From an uncultured Prevotella sp. (lineage in GTDB: Bacteria > Bacteroidota > Bacteroidia > Bacteroidales > Bacteroidaceae): a stretch of 64,000 nt of DNA. This document shows, piece by piece, positions 35,810 to 44,609 of this stretch. The stretch is taken from assembly GCA_934256705.1 (NCBI GenBank), contig CAKQPF010000013.1:1-64000 (forward strand). Reading direction: 5' to 3'. The notes beneath the pieces are model-generated. The model saw only the letters and a list, made by a program, of their open reading frames with translations. It ran no database searches and was not told where the DNA came from. How positions within the stretch are numbered: position 1 is the stretch's first letter; each line of letters opens with the position of its first letter. Both the position numbers and the translations under genes were made by a program.

Positions 35810-36811
35810 TCAAGCGATCTGCTGTCTTGCCACTGGCTTTTTCAGTGAAACAGCCATCCAGGCATATATGCCGAGGGCTATGACGAGCAGGGTTTGCACC
35901 GTGTGGACGATGAGAACGAAGTAGAGAGCTTCATTGTCTGCCACTCCATAGAGTATGAGCATCGTCTTCACTGCGAAGTGCCAGGGGCCGGCACCGTTGG
36001 GCGTTGGGACGAGAACGGCGATGCTTCCTACGATGAATGTCACCAAAGCGCAGGTGAGACCAAGGTGCTCTGTGCCGGCAAAACAGAAGAAGGTGAGGTA
36101 GTAATGCAGGAAATAACATGCCCAGATCGCAAGCGAATAAAATATGAAAAGCGGGATGTTCTTCACCTTTTTCAGTGACATGACACCTTCGAGGATGCCG
36201 TGTATCGTGGTCTTTACCTTATAGTAAATGGCGAGTTTCTTGCGGAAAACATACAATGACGTCAATGCTGCCACGCCACAGATGGCTGTCACGATGTAGC
36301 CGGTGGTGGAGAAAAGTCCGAATATCTCGTCAAATCGGGTGCCGGTATGCGAGAAGAATGTCAGGAATACCGGCATCTGGCTCAGCAATGTCAAGGCTGT
36401 GATGATGAGGATAATCAGCGAATCGACGGCTCTCTCGGTGACCACGGTGCCAAGAGCCTTTGGAAATGACGTCCCTTCCCATCGCTTCAGCACGGCGCAT
36501 CTGGTGAATTCGCCTATTCTCGGTATTACAAGTGAGGCGGCATACGAGATGAATATGGAGTAGATCGCTACGCTTGTGCGAGGCTTTTCATCGACAGGCT
36601 CCAGGGTTTGCTGCCATCGCCATCCTCTGAAAGCCTGCGCAAGGATGCCGAAAGGGAAGGAGAGAAGCATCCACCACCAGTTCATCTCGTCCGTCAGCAC
36701 GTGGCGGATGCGCTGGAAATCGAAGTCCCTGTACATCCAGTAGAGAATCGCTCCGCCGAGGATAAGTGGGGTGGCAATCTTCAGGATGTCTGTGATATGT
36801 TTTCTTTGCAT
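35810..36811 (-). CDS. Lysylphosphatidylglycerol synthase/flippase-like membrane protein
   Basis: A 333-residue membrane protein of the LPG synthase transmembrane (UPF0104/AglD2) family with about eight helices. Typical blocks are WWWMLLSFPFGILAQAFRGWRW, YAASLVIPRIGEFTRCAVLKRWEG and VPTPNGAGPWHFAVKTML. It lacks the aminoacyl transferase domain, so it is the flippase-like half alone and probably moves lipid-linked substrates. I start it at the ATG at 36811; a TTG at 36820 is less likely. It has its own -7 box at 36832-36839 and is divergent from rsmA. Confidence 0.85.
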   Translation of the reverse strand: MQRKHITDILKIATPLILGGAILYWMYRDFDFQRIRHVLTDEMNWWWMLLSFPFGILAQAFRGWRWQQTLEPVDEKPRTSVAIYSIFISYAASLVIPRIGEFTRCAVLKRWEGTSFPKALGTVVTERAVDSLIILIITALTLLSQMPVFLTFFSHTGTRFDEIFGLFSTTGYIVTAICGVAALTSLYVFRKKLAIYYKVKTTIHGILEGVMSLKKVKNIPLFIFYSLAIWACYFLHYYLTFFCFAGTEHLGLTCALVTFIVGSIAVLVPTPNGAGPWHFAVKTMLILYGVADNEALYFVLIVHTVQTLLVIALGIYAWMAVSLKKPVARQQIA

Positions 36812-36831
36812 TATTTTCAATAATTATCACG

Positions 36832-36839
36832 CAAAGGTA
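36832..36839 (-). promoter_or_regulatory. -7 box for the flippase-like gene
   Basis: The minus strand reads TACCTTTG, 20 bases from the start codon, giving a leader of about 17 bases. Confidence 0.6.
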
Positions 36840-36934
36840 TGGAAAATTAAGAGAATAACCAAATAATAATATATAGAATAATACTAAATAAGATTTTTTT
36901 ACATTTTCTATTGCGTTTTTTCGCATTTTAGTTG

Positions 36935-36942
36935 TATCTTTG
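36935..36942 (+). promoter_or_regulatory. -7 box for rsmA
   Basis: TATCTTTG, 60 bases before the rsmA start codon. It is divergent from the box at 36832-36839. Confidence 0.6.
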
Positions 36943-37002
36943 TCGTCAAATTCTCTCAACCCAGCGTGACACGAAGTGGCAATAGCTGGCATATTACATT
37001 AA

Positions 37003-37809
37003 ATGAAGCAAGTAAGACCAAAGAAAAATCTCGGACAACACTTCCTCACTGACCTCGGAATTGCAAAGCGCATTGCCGATACAGTGGATGCTTACCCTGA
37101 TATACCGGTGCTGGAGATAGGTCCAGGCATGGGTGTAATGACGCAATACCTCTATCCTAAGGAGCGTGAGTTCAAGTGTGTGGAAATAGATACGGAGTCA
37201 GTGGCATACCTTAATGAGGCTTTTCCACGTCTTCGTGACAATATTATAGGCGATGACTTCCTCCGTATGGACCTCAATGATGTCTTCGGAGGGCGGCAGT
37301 TTGTGCTCACAGGCAATTATCCTTACGACATATCTTCACAGATATTCTTCAAGATGCTTGACAATAAGGAACTTATTCCTTGCTGTACCGGCATGATACA
37401 GCGTGAGGTTGCCCTTCGTATAGCATCCGAACCAGGGAATAAAGCCTATGGTATTCTCTCGGTATTGATACAGGCTTGGTACGACACAGAGTATCTTTTC
37501 ACGGTGGATGAGACCGTGTTCAACCCGCCTCCAAAGGTGAAGAGCGCCGTCATCCGCATGACTCGTAACAGCGTTACCGACCTCGGTTGTGACGAAACAC
37601 TGTTCAAGCGTGTCGTGAAAACCGTGTTCAATCAGCGCCGGAAGATGCTCCGCGTGTCTCTCAAACAGATATTCAATGGCGACAATGCAGCCGCACCGGA
37701 GTTCTATGAGCATGAACTGATGACCAAAAGGCCGGAACAACTGACTGTACAACAGTTTGTCCAACTGACCAATCTCGTGGCAGAAGAGCTGTCAAAGCAC
37801 GCTCAATAA
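37003..37809 (+). CDS. rsmA: 16S rRNA dimethyladenosine transferase
   Basis: A 268-residue SAM-dependent enzyme (KsgA) that dimethylates two adjacent adenosines in the 3' end of 16S rRNA. The start KKNLGQHFLTD, the SAM motif EIGPGMGVMTQYL and the catalytic NYPYDIS (NxPY type) are clear; the C-terminal part (VFNPPPKVKSAVIRM, FNQRRKMLRVSLK) is normal. It opens a run of translation-related genes: frr, rsgA and mnmA. Confidence 0.97.
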   Translation: MKQVRPKKNLGQHFLTDLGIAKRIADTVDAYPDIPVLEIGPGMGVMTQYLYPKEREFKCVEIDTESVAYLNEAFPRLRDNIIGDDFLRMDLNDVFGGRQFVLTGNYPYDISSQIFFKMLDNKELIPCCTGMIQREVALRIASEPGNKAYGILSVLIQAWYDTEYLFTVDETVFNPPPKVKSAVIRMTRNSVTDLGCDETLFKRVVKTVFNQRRKMLRVSLKQIFNGDNAAAPEFYEHELMTKRPEQLTVQQFVQLTNLVAEELSKHAQ

Positions 37810-37810
37810 G

Positions 37811-37940
37811 GCACGCTTTCCCCTCTGTCCGTGGCTTTTAAGACGAAGAAAGGCAAGTGTCCGCCACTGTGTCCCTCTTATTTCAGGCGGATATATGCAA
37901 GTGTCCGCCACTGTGTCCGCCGCTTTTACGGCGGATATCA
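37811..37940. repeat. Array of 44-bp units with conserved hairpin
   Basis: Two units at 37853-37896 and 37897-37940 are 44 bp each, sharing GCAAGTGTCCGCCACTGTGT. A degenerate unit of about 42 bp precedes them at 37811-37852. The last contains TCCGCCG (37916-37922), loop CTTTTA and CGGCGGA (37929-37935). It fills the gap between rsmA and frr. Related units lie at 51765-51852 and 60007-60035. Confidence 0.85.
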
Positions 37941-37982
37941 TCCCCCAATATAAAACAAACAACCCAATAATAAACAATATTT

Positions 37983-38543
37983 ATGATCGACGTAAAAGAA
38001 ATCCTAAGTGATGCAGAAGAGCGCATGGAGATGGCAGCAATGTATCTCGATGAGGCTCTCGCAAAGGTACGCGCCGGTAGAGCCAACATTGCTATTGTCA
38101 GTGGCGTACGTGTAGAATCATACGGCATGATGGTACCTCTCAATCAGGTGGCAAGTGTTACAACCCCGGATGCCCGTACTATCGCTATCAAACCTTTCGA
38201 TAAGAAGCAGATACGCGAGATAGAAAAGGCTATTATGGACAGTGATGTAGGCATTACTCCTGAAAACAACGGTGAGATAATTCGTCTCGGCATTCCACAA
38301 CCTACCGAAGAGCGCCGTCGCGACCTCGTAAAGCAGTGCAATAAGATAGGTGAAAAGTCAAAGGTGGAGGTGCGCAATGTGCGTGGCGACATCAAGGACA
38401 AGTTGAAAAAGGCTATCAAGGACGGTCTCTCTGAGGACATAGAGAAGGACGCTGAGAATGATCTGCAGAAGCTGCACGACAAGTTTATCAAGAAGATTGA
38501 AGGCATGTTGGAGGCTAAGACCAAGGAAATCATGACCGTATAA
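37983..38543 (+). CDS. frr: Ribosome recycling factor
   Basis: A 186-residue protein that splits post-termination ribosomes together with EF-G. The sequence runs as in the family: [45 protein letters not shown], and the helical C-terminus [24 protein letters not shown]. Length is standard. Its stop codon overlaps the rsgA start by one base (TAATG), so the two are translationally coupled. Confidence 0.97.
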   Translation: MIDVKEILSDAEERMEMAAMYLDEALAKVRAGRANIAIVSGVRVESYGMMVPLNQVASVTTPDARTIAIKPFDKKQIREIEKAIMDSDVGITPENNGEIIRLGIPQPTEERRRDLVKQCNKIGEKSKVEVRNVRGDIKDKLKKAIKDGLSEDIEKDAENDLQKLHDKFIKKIEGMLEAKTKEIMTV

Positions 38544-39493
38544 TGCACGGATTAGTAATCAAGAACACAGGCTATTGGTACACAGTCCTTACTGATGAGG
38601 GCGAGACAATAGACTGCAAGATAAAAGGAAACTTCAGACTTAAAGGCATCCGCAGCACCAATCCGGTGGCTGTGGGTGACTTTGTCACGATTTTACCTAA
38701 CCAGGAGGGCACTGCTTTCATCACTGCTATCGACGATAGACGGAACTATATCATCCGAAAATCGCAGAATCTTTCCAAGCAGAGCCATATTATCGCGGCC
38801 AATGTGGACCAGGCTTGCCTCGTGGTAACTATCGCTCATCCGGAAACAAGCACGACATTTATCGACCGTTTCCTTGCTTCCGCCGAGGCATATCGCGTTC
38901 CTGTCATTCTGATTTTCAACAAAACGGACATCCTTGACGAGGATGAGCGGCGTTATCTCGACATGATGATGCAGCTCTATCGCACAGTTGGCTATGAGTG
39001 CGTTGCCCTTTCTGCGGAGACAGGCGAAGGAGTCGATGCGCTTATGCCTATGCTTGAAGGCAAGACAACGCTGTTCAGTGGCAACAGTGGAGTAGGGAAG
39101 AGCACGCTATTGAATAGACTTGTGCCAGGATTAAACCTTCGCACGGCTGAAATATCCGACGCTCATGACACTGGTACCCATACTACTACCTTCTCGGAGA
39201 TGATACCTCTGCCGGTGAAAGCTGAAACATCAGCCAGATCTTGGCTCATTGATACGCCGGGAATACGTGGCTTCGGCACCTTCGATATGGAGCCTGAGGA
39301 AATTTGTTCCTATTTTAAGGAGATATTTAAGTTTTCTGCCGACTGCCGCTTTGGCAATTGCACGCATACCCATGAGCCTGGATGTGCAGTGATAAAGGCG
39401 GTGGAAGACCATTATATTGCGCTGTCACGATACAATTCCTACATATCTATGCTCAATGATAAGGAAGAAGGAAAGTACCGTCCGGCTTACTGA
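38543..39493 (+). CDS. rsgA: Ribosome biogenesis GTPase RsgA
   Basis: A 316-residue circularly permuted GTPase that checks late 30S subunit maturation. The N-terminal OB domain comes first ([24 protein letters not shown]). The GTPase motifs are in permuted order: G4 FNKTDI, then G1 [11 protein letters not shown], then G3 DTPGIRGFG. The C-terminal zinc-binding region is [14 protein letters not shown]. It overlaps frr by one base and is followed by mnmA after 2 bases. Confidence 0.97.
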   Translation: MHGLVIKNTGYWYTVLTDEGETIDCKIKGNFRLKGIRSTNPVAVGDFVTILPNQEGTAFITAIDDRRNYIIRKSQNLSKQSHIIAANVDQACLVVTIAHPETSTTFIDRFLASAEAYRVPVILIFNKTDILDEDERRYLDMMMQLYRTVGYECVALSAETGEGVDALMPMLEGKTTLFSGNSGVGKSTLLNRLVPGLNLRTAEISDAHDTGTHTTTFSEMIPLPVKAETSARSWLIDTPGIRGFGTFDMEPEEICSYFKEIFKFSADCRFGNCTHTHEPGCAVIKAVEDHYIALSRYNSYISMLNDKEEGKYRPAY

Positions 39494-39495
39494 TT

Positions 39496-40608
39496 ATGAC
39501 AATGGAAAATCTTGAAGGAAAAAGGATAGCTTTGCTTTTAAGCGGTGGAGTCGATTCTGCCGTTGTGCTTCATGTGCTTTGCAGCCAAGGCTTTAAGCCG
39601 GATTGCTTCTATATTAAGATAGGTCCGGAGGAGGCAGAAGACTGGGATTGCACATCGGAGGAAGACCTTGAGATGGCTACAGCCTTGTGCCGTCGCTATG
39701 ACTGCAAGCTTGAAGTGGTGGATTGTCATCGTGAATACTGGGATAAAGTGACGAAATACACGATGGATAAGGTGCGTATGGGCTTCACTCCAAATCCAGA
39801 TGTGATGTGCAACAGACTGATTAAGTTTGGTGCTTTCTATGATAAAAAAGGTCATGAATACGACCTTATAGCCACAGGACATTATGCTGAGACAGAGATA
39901 GATGCAGAAGGCAGGAAATGGCTCGTCACTTCTCCCGACCCAGTCAAAGACCAGACGGACTTCCTTGCGCAGATTTACGACTGGCAACTGCAGAAAGCAC
40001 TCTTTCCTATCGGCGGTCTCTACAAGGAAGAGGTACGCCATATAGCGGAGGAAAACCACCTTGTCAATGCGAAAAGAAAGGATTCGCAGGGCATTTGCTT
40101 CCTTGGAAAGATAAATTATAATGACTATCTGCGTCGCTATCTCGGTGAATGGGAGGGTGATGCCATAGAGATGGAGACCGGAAAACTTGTGGGAAAGCAC
40201 AAAGGACACTGGTTTTGCACCATCGGACAACGCAAAGGACTCGGCTTTGGAGGCGGTCCTTGGTTTGTGATAAAGAAGGATATAGAGAAGAATATCATAT
40301 ATCTCTCGCATGGATATGACCCGGAAGCGGCTTACAGTTCAGAGTTTCTTATTCATGATCTCCATCTTCTCGCTTCGCCAAAGTTGACGGTAGAGGAACT
40401 GCTTTGTAGTGTATTGACTGATGGAAAGATAACATTCAAGATACGCCATACGGCAGATTACAATACGGCAACGCTGGAAGATGCCGGCAATGGCCGCTAT
40501 CTCATCCGTTCATCTAAGCCAATTCACGGAGTAGCACCGGGACAATTCTGCGTCATTTATGATGAGACGCACCACAGATGTCTCGGTTCTGGTGAGATAA
40601 CACTTTAG
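39496..40608 (+). CDS. mnmA: tRNA-specific 2-thiouridylase MnmA
   Basis: A 370-residue enzyme that makes 2-thiouridine at wobble position 34. The PP-loop is SGGVDSAVV. The two catalytic Cys lie in DVMCNRLIKFG and GICFLG. The C-terminal domain (APGQFCVIYDE) is typical. The family's usual length is about 360-380. It is 2 bp after rsgA, so probably one transcript from rsmA or frr. Confidence 0.95.
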   Translation: MTMENLEGKRIALLLSGGVDSAVVLHVLCSQGFKPDCFYIKIGPEEAEDWDCTSEEDLEMATALCRRYDCKLEVVDCHREYWDKVTKYTMDKVRMGFTPNPDVMCNRLIKFGAFYDKKGHEYDLIATGHYAETEIDAEGRKWLVTSPDPVKDQTDFLAQIYDWQLQKALFPIGGLYKEEVRHIAEENHLVNAKRKDSQGICFLGKINYNDYLRRYLGEWEGDAIEMETGKLVGKHKGHWFCTIGQRKGLGFGGGPWFVIKKDIEKNIIYLSHGYDPEAAYSSEFLIHDLHLLASPKLTVEELLCSVLTDGKITFKIRHTADYNTATLEDAGNGRYLIRSSKPIHGVAPGQFCVIYDETHHRCLGSGEITL

Positions 40609-40672
40609 GCTTGACTGTTTTATAGCTTACATATAGGTATTTGATTATTAAAGATTGTATTAGTTTGCACAA

Positions 40673-41887
40673 ATGTTAGAGACACAAACTGTTACCTCCC
40701 CAAGTGGGGAGAAGAGGGAAAGTGTGGGTAAATCAGGAACCAAACTTCCTCTATTAGCGCTCGCAATGGGCACCTTCTGTTTTGGAATGACAGAGTATGT
40801 TATGATGGCAATCCTGCCGGATATGGCGCGAGACTTCCATGTTTCCATCCCTCAAGCCGGTCATCTTATCTCGTCTTATGCCTTGGGAGTCTGCGTTGGA
40901 GCACCGCTTCTCGCAATGCTTGGCAGGACATGGCCGCTTCGCCGTATCCTGCTGATGCTCATGGCCATCGTCATAGTGGCAGGAATAGGAATGGTGTTCA
41001 GTGCATCTTATGGAGTGATGCTAGTGGCCCGATTCTTTGCCGGAATGCCTCATGGTGCCTTCTTTGGTGTAGGAAGTCTGGTGGCTTCACGCATTTCAAG
41101 GCCGGAAAAGGTGACTTTGTCCATCGCGTTCATGTGTTCTGGTATGACGGTGGCAAATCTTATCGGCATTCCTTTCGGCACTTGGATTACGGCAATGTTC
41201 TCCTGGCGCATGGTGTTTGTTATCTCCACGCTGTGCGCTATCCTCACTCTCATTTCTATAATAGCATGGGTTCCGAAACTTCCGCCATTGCCAAATGTAG
41301 GCGTTAAGGGTACTTTCCGATTCCTTACCCACCTTGCTCCGTGGCTGATTGTCATCGCCACGATGATGGGAAACGGCGGTATCTTCGCTTATTACAGTTA
41401 CATATCCCCATTGCTCACGCAGGTGTCAGGTGTTCCGGAGATGATGATGACTCTGATGATGGTGCTTGCCGGAGCTGGAATGGTGGCAGGAAATCTCTGT
41501 GGAGGCAAACTTTCCGACAAGACAGGACCAGGACATGCCGGACTTTACCTCGTCATTCTCATGGCTGTTTCACTCCTTCTGATGTATTTCTTTGCGCCGA
41601 TTCCGTGGATAGCAGTGCCGCTTATGGTACTTACCACGTTCGGATTGTTCGGCGTTTCCTCTCCCCAGCAGTTGCTTTTGCTCAAATATAGCGAAGGTGG
41701 AGAACTGATGGGCGGAGCAATGGTGCAGGTGGCATTCAATTTCGGCAATGCTATCGGAGCCTTTGCAGGTGGCATTCCTATTTCATTAGGTATGCCTGTA
41801 CAGTCCACAGCCCTCGTCGGACTCTTCTTTGTCCTTGTGGCAGTGGGTGGATATATATGGTTCTGCCACAGATATGAGAAGCTGTAA
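40673..41887 (+). CDS. MFS efflux transporter (AraJ/YdhP type)
   Basis: A 404-residue major facilitator with twelve predicted helices, related to the sugar/drug exporter AraJ. Landmarks: LAMGTFCFGMTEYVMMAILPDMA in helix 1, LGRTWPLRRILL in the helix 2-3 loop and MPHGAFFGVGSLVASR in helix 4-5. Residues about 8-25 (TSPSGEKRESVGKSG) lie before helix 1 and are encoded by a small palindromic sequence (CTCCCCAAGTGGGGAG at about 40696), so this N-terminal part looks inserted. Substrate is unknown. It follows mnmA after 64 bases. Confidence 0.85.
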   Translation: MLETQTVTSPSGEKRESVGKSGTKLPLLALAMGTFCFGMTEYVMMAILPDMARDFHVSIPQAGHLISSYALGVCVGAPLLAMLGRTWPLRRILLMLMAIVIVAGIGMVFSASYGVMLVARFFAGMPHGAFFGVGSLVASRISRPEKVTLSIAFMCSGMTVANLIGIPFGTWITAMFSWRMVFVISTLCAILTLISIIAWVPKLPPLPNVGVKGTFRFLTHLAPWLIVIATMMGNGGIFAYYSYISPLLTQVSGVPEMMMTLMMVLAGAGMVAGNLCGGKLSDKTGPGHAGLYLVILMAVSLLLMYFFAPIPWIAVPLMVLTTFGLFGVSSPQQLLLLKYSEGGELMGGAMVQVAFNFGNAIGAFAGGIPISLGMPVQSTALVGLFFVLVAVGGYIWFCHRYEKL

Positions 41888-41969
41888 TATATAATTAGGT
41901 GAGAAACCATCCCTTCGGAATGCGTTAGTCCAAAGGAGAAAACGACATATCGCAATTCAAAAGAAACTA

Positions 41970-42007
41970 AAAAGCATCCTAACTTCACAGTCGGGATGCT
42001 TTTTTTT
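41970..42007 (+). terminator. Terminator after the MFS gene
   Basis: AAAGCATCC (41971-41979) pairs with 41994-42002 and is followed by an eight-T run. It ends the rsmA-to-MFS gene run. Confidence 0.8.
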
Positions 42008-42114
42008 AGGGCTAATAATCTACTAAAAAATACACATACTATCTATTCTATTGTACCTTTAATTATATAAAATGATGTTTTTGATTTTCTAAAAGGATGA
42101 AAAACTGGATGCGG

Positions 42115-42489
42115 CTAATTGTCAAGTTGCTCTCTTATCAGTCCTTTGGCAGATATGAGGTAACTGTCTTCCGCCACGCTTGAAAGGTTTTCGATGGCAG
42201 AAAGCAATACTTTCAAGCTCCTTTTCCATCTTTCCAAAACGGGGGAGATGGGCGAAGCGCCGCAACTTTTGAGATTGATTACTGACTGGGTGATGCCAAG
42301 AAGTTCGCTGCTTGGCATGTTTCTTTCCGCTTCAGCCGTCTTTTTTGTTTCGTCGATGGCTGAGACGATTTCGATTGCGAGCATCTTTCTCCTATTGTCC
42401 GGAGTAAGACCAATGATTGAGTCAATCTCCATTCGGAGTTGATTCATCAGCGCAATGTACCTTTGATAAGTCTGTTTGTACCTTACCAT
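42115..42489 (-). CDS. Unrecognised 124-residue protein under a cobalamin riboswitch
   Basis: I do not recognise this protein. It is soluble and mostly helical by composition (YKQTYQRYIALMNQLRMEID, NRRKMLAIEIVSAIDETKKTAEAE, LERWKRSLKVLLSAIENLSS), with one Cys in INLKSCGASPIS. There is no signal peptide or membrane segment. The ATG at 42489 is the first start after a cobalamin riboswitch and promoter on the same strand, so the gene is probably repressed by vitamin B12. It resembles none of the usual riboswitch targets (TonB receptor, BtuFCD, cobalamin synthesis, MetE, NrdDG). It could be a B12-related regulator or accessory protein. Confidence 0.65.
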   Translation of the reverse strand: MVRYKQTYQRYIALMNQLRMEIDSIIGLTPDNRRKMLAIEIVSAIDETKKTAEAERNMPSSELLGITQSVINLKSCGASPISPVLERWKRSLKVLLSAIENLSSVAEDSYLISAKGLIREQLDN

Positions 42490-42548
42490 TATTATATTTG
42501 TTATGGTTTCCGTCGATACCCGTAGTCCCGCAGGTACGCGTCACTTGA

Positions 42549-42735
42549 ATGGCATTGGCAGGTCTTCTGACTTGATCCTTATCTGTCACGGTCTTCCCAG
42601 ACAAATGGAAAAGAGCGGCTTGTGGCTTTTCTTTTGCCGGTCCAGTGACCTTATGGTTGTGACAGCCTGATAGAAAGGATTCACAGCATCGGGTAATGTC
42701 GCAGATTCGCACTGCATTCCCTCTTGGCTCCTTAA
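42549..42735 (-). ncRNA. Cobalamin riboswitch
   Basis: On the minus strand the conserved parts occur in order: GGGAATGCAGTGCGAATC, CCGATGCTGTGAATCC, GGTCACTGGACC (the GCCACUG-like segment), TCTGGGAAGACC and the 3' B12 box GTCAGAAGACCTGCC near 42556-42574. These match the cobalamin (AdoCbl-type) riboswitch layout. It lies between the -7 box at 42774-42781 and the 124-residue gene. A GTACC / GGGTA pairing near 42515-42535 may belong to the expression platform. Confidence 0.85.
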
Positions 42736-42773
42736 ATGTATGACAATAATACGATGGAGAACCAATGCGGATG

Positions 42774-42781
42774 CAAAGATA
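42774..42781 (-). promoter_or_regulatory. -7 box for the riboswitch transcript
   Basis: The minus strand reads TATCTTTG. It gives a leader of about 280 bases, long enough for the riboswitch and its expression platform. Confidence 0.55.
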
Positions 42782-42925
42782 ATATATTTTTAGCAAACTG
42801 CCAAGAAAAATCGCAATTATGTAAATCGTCTTGCTGTATTTGTGTCATCCTGTTGTCAGAAAGTCCTATAAAGAAACATGACAAAACGAAGGAGAGAGTC
42901 GGTCTTTTTCAATGAAAAATCCGAG

Positions 42926-43146
42926 GGAAAAATGGAACAAAAAAGTGATAGCTAAGCTGTGATTTTGCAATAGCTAAGCTTTCACGTTGCAATAGCATAG
43001 ATATTAGGGTGTAAAAGCATAGATATTAGGACGTAATAACTAAGCTTTTACACCCTAATATCTATGCTTTTACAATCTGTTGACTATTAAATTGTTACAA
43101 GGCTACTTTGCGGTTATGATCCCAGTACGGGAAAATTGAACAATTT
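42926..43146 (+). repeat. 22-bp-unit repeat element, copy 4
   Basis: Bounded by GGAAAAATGGAACAAAA on the left and GGGAAAATTGAACAATT on the right. Six contiguous 22-bp units run from 42945 to 43076, in both orientations. It lies between the riboswitch promoter and trpF. Confidence 0.88.
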
Positions 43147-43189
43147 TAGATAGGCCTTATGCTCGCAGAGCCTTGGCGTTTGCGACTTT

Positions 43190-43879
43190 TCAACTGTTTA
43201 TCTGAGAAATGAAAGCCTTGAGTTTCTTTATGTCCTTCATGCCCGGCTCGGTCTCAAAGCGGGAGTTGAGGTCTATGCCAGCGCACATGGGATGATGGAA
43301 AGCCTTCACCCTTTCAGCGTCGTCGGGTCCGATTCCGCCAGCAAGGAGGAAGGGCGTATTGCCCTCATAGGCTTCAAGGATGGACCAATCAAACTGTTCT
43401 CCCGACCCTCCGGCGCACTTGCATTTCGTGTCGAAGAGCAACATATCCACGTGTCCATCGTATTCACGCCACTTCTCAAGGTCACTTTTGTCCTTTATGC
43501 TCAATGCTTTGATAATCTTGATGTTGGGCGCAATATCCGGGATTAGCGTGCTGCGGAGATTGTCAATCATCACTGCCGACTCGCTGCCGTGCAGCTGAAT
43601 GAAGTCGAGATGGTAATTATATACGCGTGTGACGATATTCTGAGGCATATCATCGACGAATACTCCCACTGTCTGAATCCTTTTTCCTGATGTCTGGCTT
43701 TCCTTTATCCCTTCGCCGTCGAGGCTCGGGAGGTCGGGGATAAGTCCGGCGCGGGAAGAAATCTGCTTCACATATCTCGGGCTGTTTGGCCAGAAGATGA
43801 AGCCCATGAAGTCGATGTCCAGTTTTTGCAATTCAGCAATATTGCCAGCGTTGCGCATTCCGCATACTTTTATTTTCAT
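43190..43879 (-). CDS. trpF: Phosphoribosylanthranilate isomerase
   Basis: A 229-residue TIM-barrel enzyme of tryptophan synthesis. Family blocks: IKVCGMRN with the catalytic Cys7, GFIFWPNSPRYV, VGVFVDD with the downstream DFIQLHGSE, and FLLAGGIGPDDAE near the phosphate-binding end. Residues about 46-65 (LIPDLPSLDGEGIKES) are an extra segment between strand 2 and the VGVFV strand. No other trp gene is nearby, so it is an orphan. I start it at the ATG at 43879; the upstream frame to 43915 adds only a basic, unlikely extension. Confidence 0.88.
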   Translation of the reverse strand: MKIKVCGMRNAGNIAELQKLDIDFMGFIFWPNSPRYVKQISSRAGLIPDLPSLDGEGIKESQTSGKRIQTVGVFVDDMPQNIVTRVYNYHLDFIQLHGSESAVMIDNLRSTLIPDIAPNIKIIKALSIKDKSDLEKWREYDGHVDMLLFDTKCKCAGGSGEQFDWSILEAYEGNTPFLLAGGIGPDDAERVKAFHHPMCAGIDLNSRFETEPGMKDIKKLKAFISQINS

Positions 43880-44031
43880 GTTCCTTGTCTCTTTCTTTTG
43901 TGGTTTTAATTTCAATAAAGACTTGCGTCGTGTGGTTTTATTGCTTTGATGGTTAGATGATTGTGGTTCTTTGTTGCGATAAAATGTTCAACAGTTGTAT
44001 GTGACGGTCTGTATATAAAATTCACTTTGTA

Positions 44032-44281
44032 GATTAGGCTGGAAGCCTATACCGAGCAAAGCGAGAGTAACCCGGGACATAGTCTCGGGAATTATGACTG
44101 TCCTTATGCGACTGTCTGGAAGACAGTACCAAGATGATTGATGAACTTTAATCGTATATCTTTGTCCGATACTTTTGTAAGGTACTGTCTTCCAGACAGT
44201 CTTCTTTTAGAGATTTATAGTCCCGAGACTGTGTCCCGGGTTACTCTCGCTGCGCTCGGTATAGGCTTCCAGCCTAATCTT
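44032..44281. repeat. Long nested inverted repeat, copy A
   Basis: Arms of about 100 bp (44032-44131 and 44180-44281) are almost complementary. Each arm holds smaller palindromes: TAGGCTGGAAGCCTA, CCCGGGACatAGTCTCGGG and ACTGTCTGGAAGACAGT. A second copy lies at 58143. The 125-residue frame at 44138-44515 is created by this structure. No gene lies between 43880 and 44609. Confidence 0.9.
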
Positions 44282-44522
44282 TGTGGGTGGAAAAACAATG
44301 ATTTTTTTTATTTGTTTTTGTTTATTGATATTTTATCAGTTCCAATTCCGCATTCTTATTTGCCGATATTTCCAAAGACCGGGCAATTCATCAATCTGCA
44401 AATTTACATAAAGATTTCCATTCCCGAAAACTTATCCAGCATTTTTTCAGTATCCATCGCCTTATTTTCATCCCTTTACCCCAAAAACGGGAGGAATCCT
44501 TTGCCGTTTGGATAAAATTATG

Positions 44523-44530
44523 TAACTTTG
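44523..44530 (+). promoter_or_regulatory. -7 box for the second ABC-F gene
   Basis: TAACTTTG lies 79 bases before the chosen start at 44610 and 40 bases before the upstream ATG at 44571. Confidence 0.55.
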
Positions 44531-44609
44531 CATTTCGGAATAAAACAGTAGAATATTATGGAACGCATACGTGCACACGCGCAAGGAAATGCGTTCAAGA
44601 ACAACAAGT

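Noticed and set aside
42422..42796. A 124-codon minus-strand frame over the riboswitch
   Set aside because: It is the riboswitch RNA read in a frame; the conserved bases are those of the RNA motif.
44138..44515. A 125-codon plus-strand frame
   Set aside because: It is produced by the nested inverted repeat and AT-rich tail; composition is not protein-like.
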